From NCBI GenBank assembly GCA_947579665.1, contig OX388350.1, positions 35,683,393 through 35,747,392 of the forward strand: a stretch of 64,000 bases of DNA, read 5' to 3'. Positions 61,700 through 64,000 of the stretch are shown here, piece after piece. Under the pieces are notes generated by a model, which was given only the letters and a program-made list of their open reading frames with translations, was not told the DNA's origin and ran no database searches. The stretch comes from Sympetrum striolatum. Taxonomy: Eukaryota > Arthropoda > Insecta > Odonata > Libellulidae. The translations under genes and the position numbers were made by a program. Numbering within the stretch: the first letter of the stretch is position 1; every line of letters begins with the position of its first letter.

Positions 61700-62262
61700 A
61701 ACGCTAGTCTTTTGGATTGGCCGGACACACATTCCGTAGGCCAAGCCAATCATGCCTAAATAATCCTCTGGCATCTATGAAAACTTATTCCTAAAATTGT
61801 ATACCTTAATCCTAACAGCTGATACATTCCTCAACATCGACTCAGGAAGACTGAAAATAGCCTAAACTACTCCGCAATTAAATTCTTTAATAAGCTACCC
61901 TCAAGAGTAAGAGATGCACCTTTCAAAAACTTTCAGAAAGTCATCCATGACTGGATTTTACTAAATCTATTCTACTCCACTGACGAATATTTAAATAAGG
62001 ATATCAACAGTTTAATTCTTTAGCCAATGTAACTAATATTATGTTCTCTCTAATTTATTATACTGAATAAATTTGTTCTTTGAATTTTTATGTCCATTTG
62101 CGGGATCTTTGTATGTTTTAAAATGTTTCATTGCTTTCTCACTCCAATTTTGTTTTACATATCTACTGTATATCACCTAGTCTGTTAATTCGTACGTTTG
62201 ACGATGCCTATACCACCTATTTGGTCTTTGGTAAAATAAATATTATTATTATTAGCCTTAAA
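61700..62262 (+). mobile_element. Non-LTR retrotransposon 3' end with (ATT)n tail
   Basis: A frame near 61863-62022 reads YSAIKFFNKLPSRVRDAPF, then FQKVIHDWILLNLFYSTDEY and stops after INSLIL. The LP-x-x-x-R and FYS-x-D-E-Y pattern is usual for the C-terminus of one insect LINE group. The 3' UTR ends tttggtaaaataaatattat followed by a short ATT run at 62246-62260. It lies antisense to and upstream of the first recognised eIF4G exon. Confidence 0.7.
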
Positions 62263-64000
62263 AGTATAATAAATGTCAACAAAACAGCATATGAAACTTC
62301 TTAGCCTCCTTGTACAATCTATTACAGCCAATTAAACATATTTAACATTCTGAAATTACAAATTAAAGGGTTACCAAAACATCAGTCAGAAGTTTCTTCC
62401 CTAAAACCAAAAAGAAACAATTAATTAGACAAGCAACCACACAAACATCTTATCCATTTGACTAGAATCCAGAATCTTAGTACCACACTGGTGTACATTC
62501 ACCTAAACAATTTCCTGAGTTCATCTTTGAACTAAAATCCTAAAAATAAAGATTAATAAAATGGGTATTCACCCAATTTATACGTACTATATAATCAAAG
62601 AATTGCAACCTCAAGTAGAAGACACTTTCTTTGCTCAGTATTAAACACTGGACAAATAGAGTTCATTCGCTCGTGATCAAATTAAAGGTAAGCCAACTAG
62701 CATTTCAGGGCCCTTGCAAAGCTCCTGTTGTCCTATCACATAAGCTAGTTAACATTAACTGTAAAGCTCTTCAAACAATTTCCAAGGATAACTATTTTTG
62801 AAGAAATCCATTCACAAAGGGACCCCTGAGAGACAGGACTATTCCAATTGATTTTAAACCTATAAGTTAATAACTATAGGTTGGCTAAACAAAGGTAAGG
62901 ATGTGAATGCAACTTTCAAATTAATCCCAAAAATAATTGGAATGCGTTCATCCAGCGTAGCAGACATTAATCAGCAATCTTCTTGAACCACTAAAAATGC
63001 AATCACATTGCTAAATTTCAATATTGAGAGTTACTAACAATAACGAAACAGTCACTAAAGAAATAAATATAGATTACTTAAGCGTAGCTTATAGAAGAAA
63101 TTTTTGCAAGGGGATGATGGATGACCCAGATCTGCAATATCTCTTGGGCAAATCCTGGTTCAAGATTTTTCCAATCCACAATGATTTTTTTAAAAGTAGA
63201 AAATGAAACTATTTTGCTGAAGACCTCAATAGGATTGTGATACTACTCTAATGACCATCAAGAATTAACTGCGACAACACATTCAACCACAAAATCACAA
63301 AACCTCCTTCAGGATTTAGTTCAAGAAATACAGATTCCAAAATTTCAATGATATTAATCTTCAGCATCAATAAAGAATTAAGAAATTACTCCTAACTATA
63401 TCAAAGACTTTAGAACTTACTCAATGATCATTTAACTATGCCAGAATTCAACATTTTGTCTATTGATCAGCACCAACTTACAATTCAAACATTATCATTT
63501 CCCGTTTTTATAACATTCCAAAAGATATTTCTTAAATTGTGCATGGTATAAATTGCAACTTAATTTTCACACAAAATATAATTGCTGATTGAAGATCGGG
63601 TACAGGGATGATTAAATGAAAAGAGAGTGCATAAAACATACAAATGACTACAGGAAACAAAACAATATTTCCATACATTCGTATAAAATAGGCCGATTCC
63701 CAAACAACAAGAACCCTCAATAAAATTAATTCCTTCTTGAATGCCATGTTTACACATTACTAACTAAAACAATAGAATCTGTGCAAATATATCTCTGAAA
63801 TCAGAAATAAAAGCGATGACAGGATTGAATTTTTAGCCCCAACAACTTTACATATTTGTCTATTCATGAAAATCTTGAGCACCTCAATGACTCTAGTAAT
63901 TAACTTACATCAGATGAAAATTATATTCATGCGTCATAATTTTATTATTATAATTATTGAGTAATACTTGAGTAGATAAATTATATTTCAACAAGCAAAC
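62263..64000. other. Presumed eIF4G 5' intron, no feature seen
   Basis: CpG-poor and AT-rich like the rest of the gene body. I found no exon here with Gln/Pro/Gly-rich coding and matching phase, so the 5' end of the long eIF4G isoform is likely to the right of the window. Short ORFs look random. Confidence 0.35.

Overview
The window looks like nuclear DNA of an arthropod, most likely an insect. It is AT-rich, its one clear host gene is split by GT-AG introns, and it is crowded with DNA transposons and non-LTR retrotransposon pieces. I see no bacterial features: no operons, Shine-Dalgarno sites, rRNA or CRISPR array. The species cannot be named from the sequence. The gene body is poor in CpG, which suggests a lineage with gene-body DNA methylation, such as many hemimetabolous insects (inference).

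The main gene is translation initiation factor eIF4G on the minus strand. I traced 27 coding exons from 60777 down to the stop codon at 28939. Their reading phases join without a break (5169 nt, 1722 codons plus stop). Its 5' end lies beyond the exon at 60727..60777, probably outside the window. In order it carries a Gln/Gly/Pro-rich N-terminus, a YERDFLLGL eIF4E-binding motif, a MIF4G domain, an MA3 domain, and a W2 domain ending in an acidic tail. A separate coding first exon at 45169..45235, with its own leader and a CpG-rich surround (about 44.5-49.6 kb), joins the shared exon at 43633 in the correct phase. It predicts a second isoform of 1262 residues that lacks the N-terminal exons.

The left part, 1-26 kb, is a transposon graveyard. 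In order it holds: an 85-bp tandem repeat; an RTE-like LINE tail; a 1.8-kb palindrome built of about 165-bp modules with GGTTCGA cores; a repeat family with CTTTCTC-type ends; a degenerate piggyBac element; a broken Polinton/Maverick-type DNA polymerase B piece; a Foldback-like element whose arms are 51-bp tandem repeats; a 4.4-kb PIF/Harbinger element with a 2.6-kb Harbinger element nested inside it; two near-identical 2.1-kb Harbinger-type elements with CAG target duplications; GC-rich palindromic MITEs; and a CR1/jockey-like LINE fragment.

The eIF4G introns hold further insertions. Among them are two piggyBac-type MITEs flanked by TTAA. One is a near-perfect 765-bp foldback nested in another MITE, and a related MITE copy at 57.1-57.5 kb preserves the empty target site. 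The mobile elements are not partners of eIF4G. Their likely effects on it are intron growth and hairpins in the pre-mRNA.
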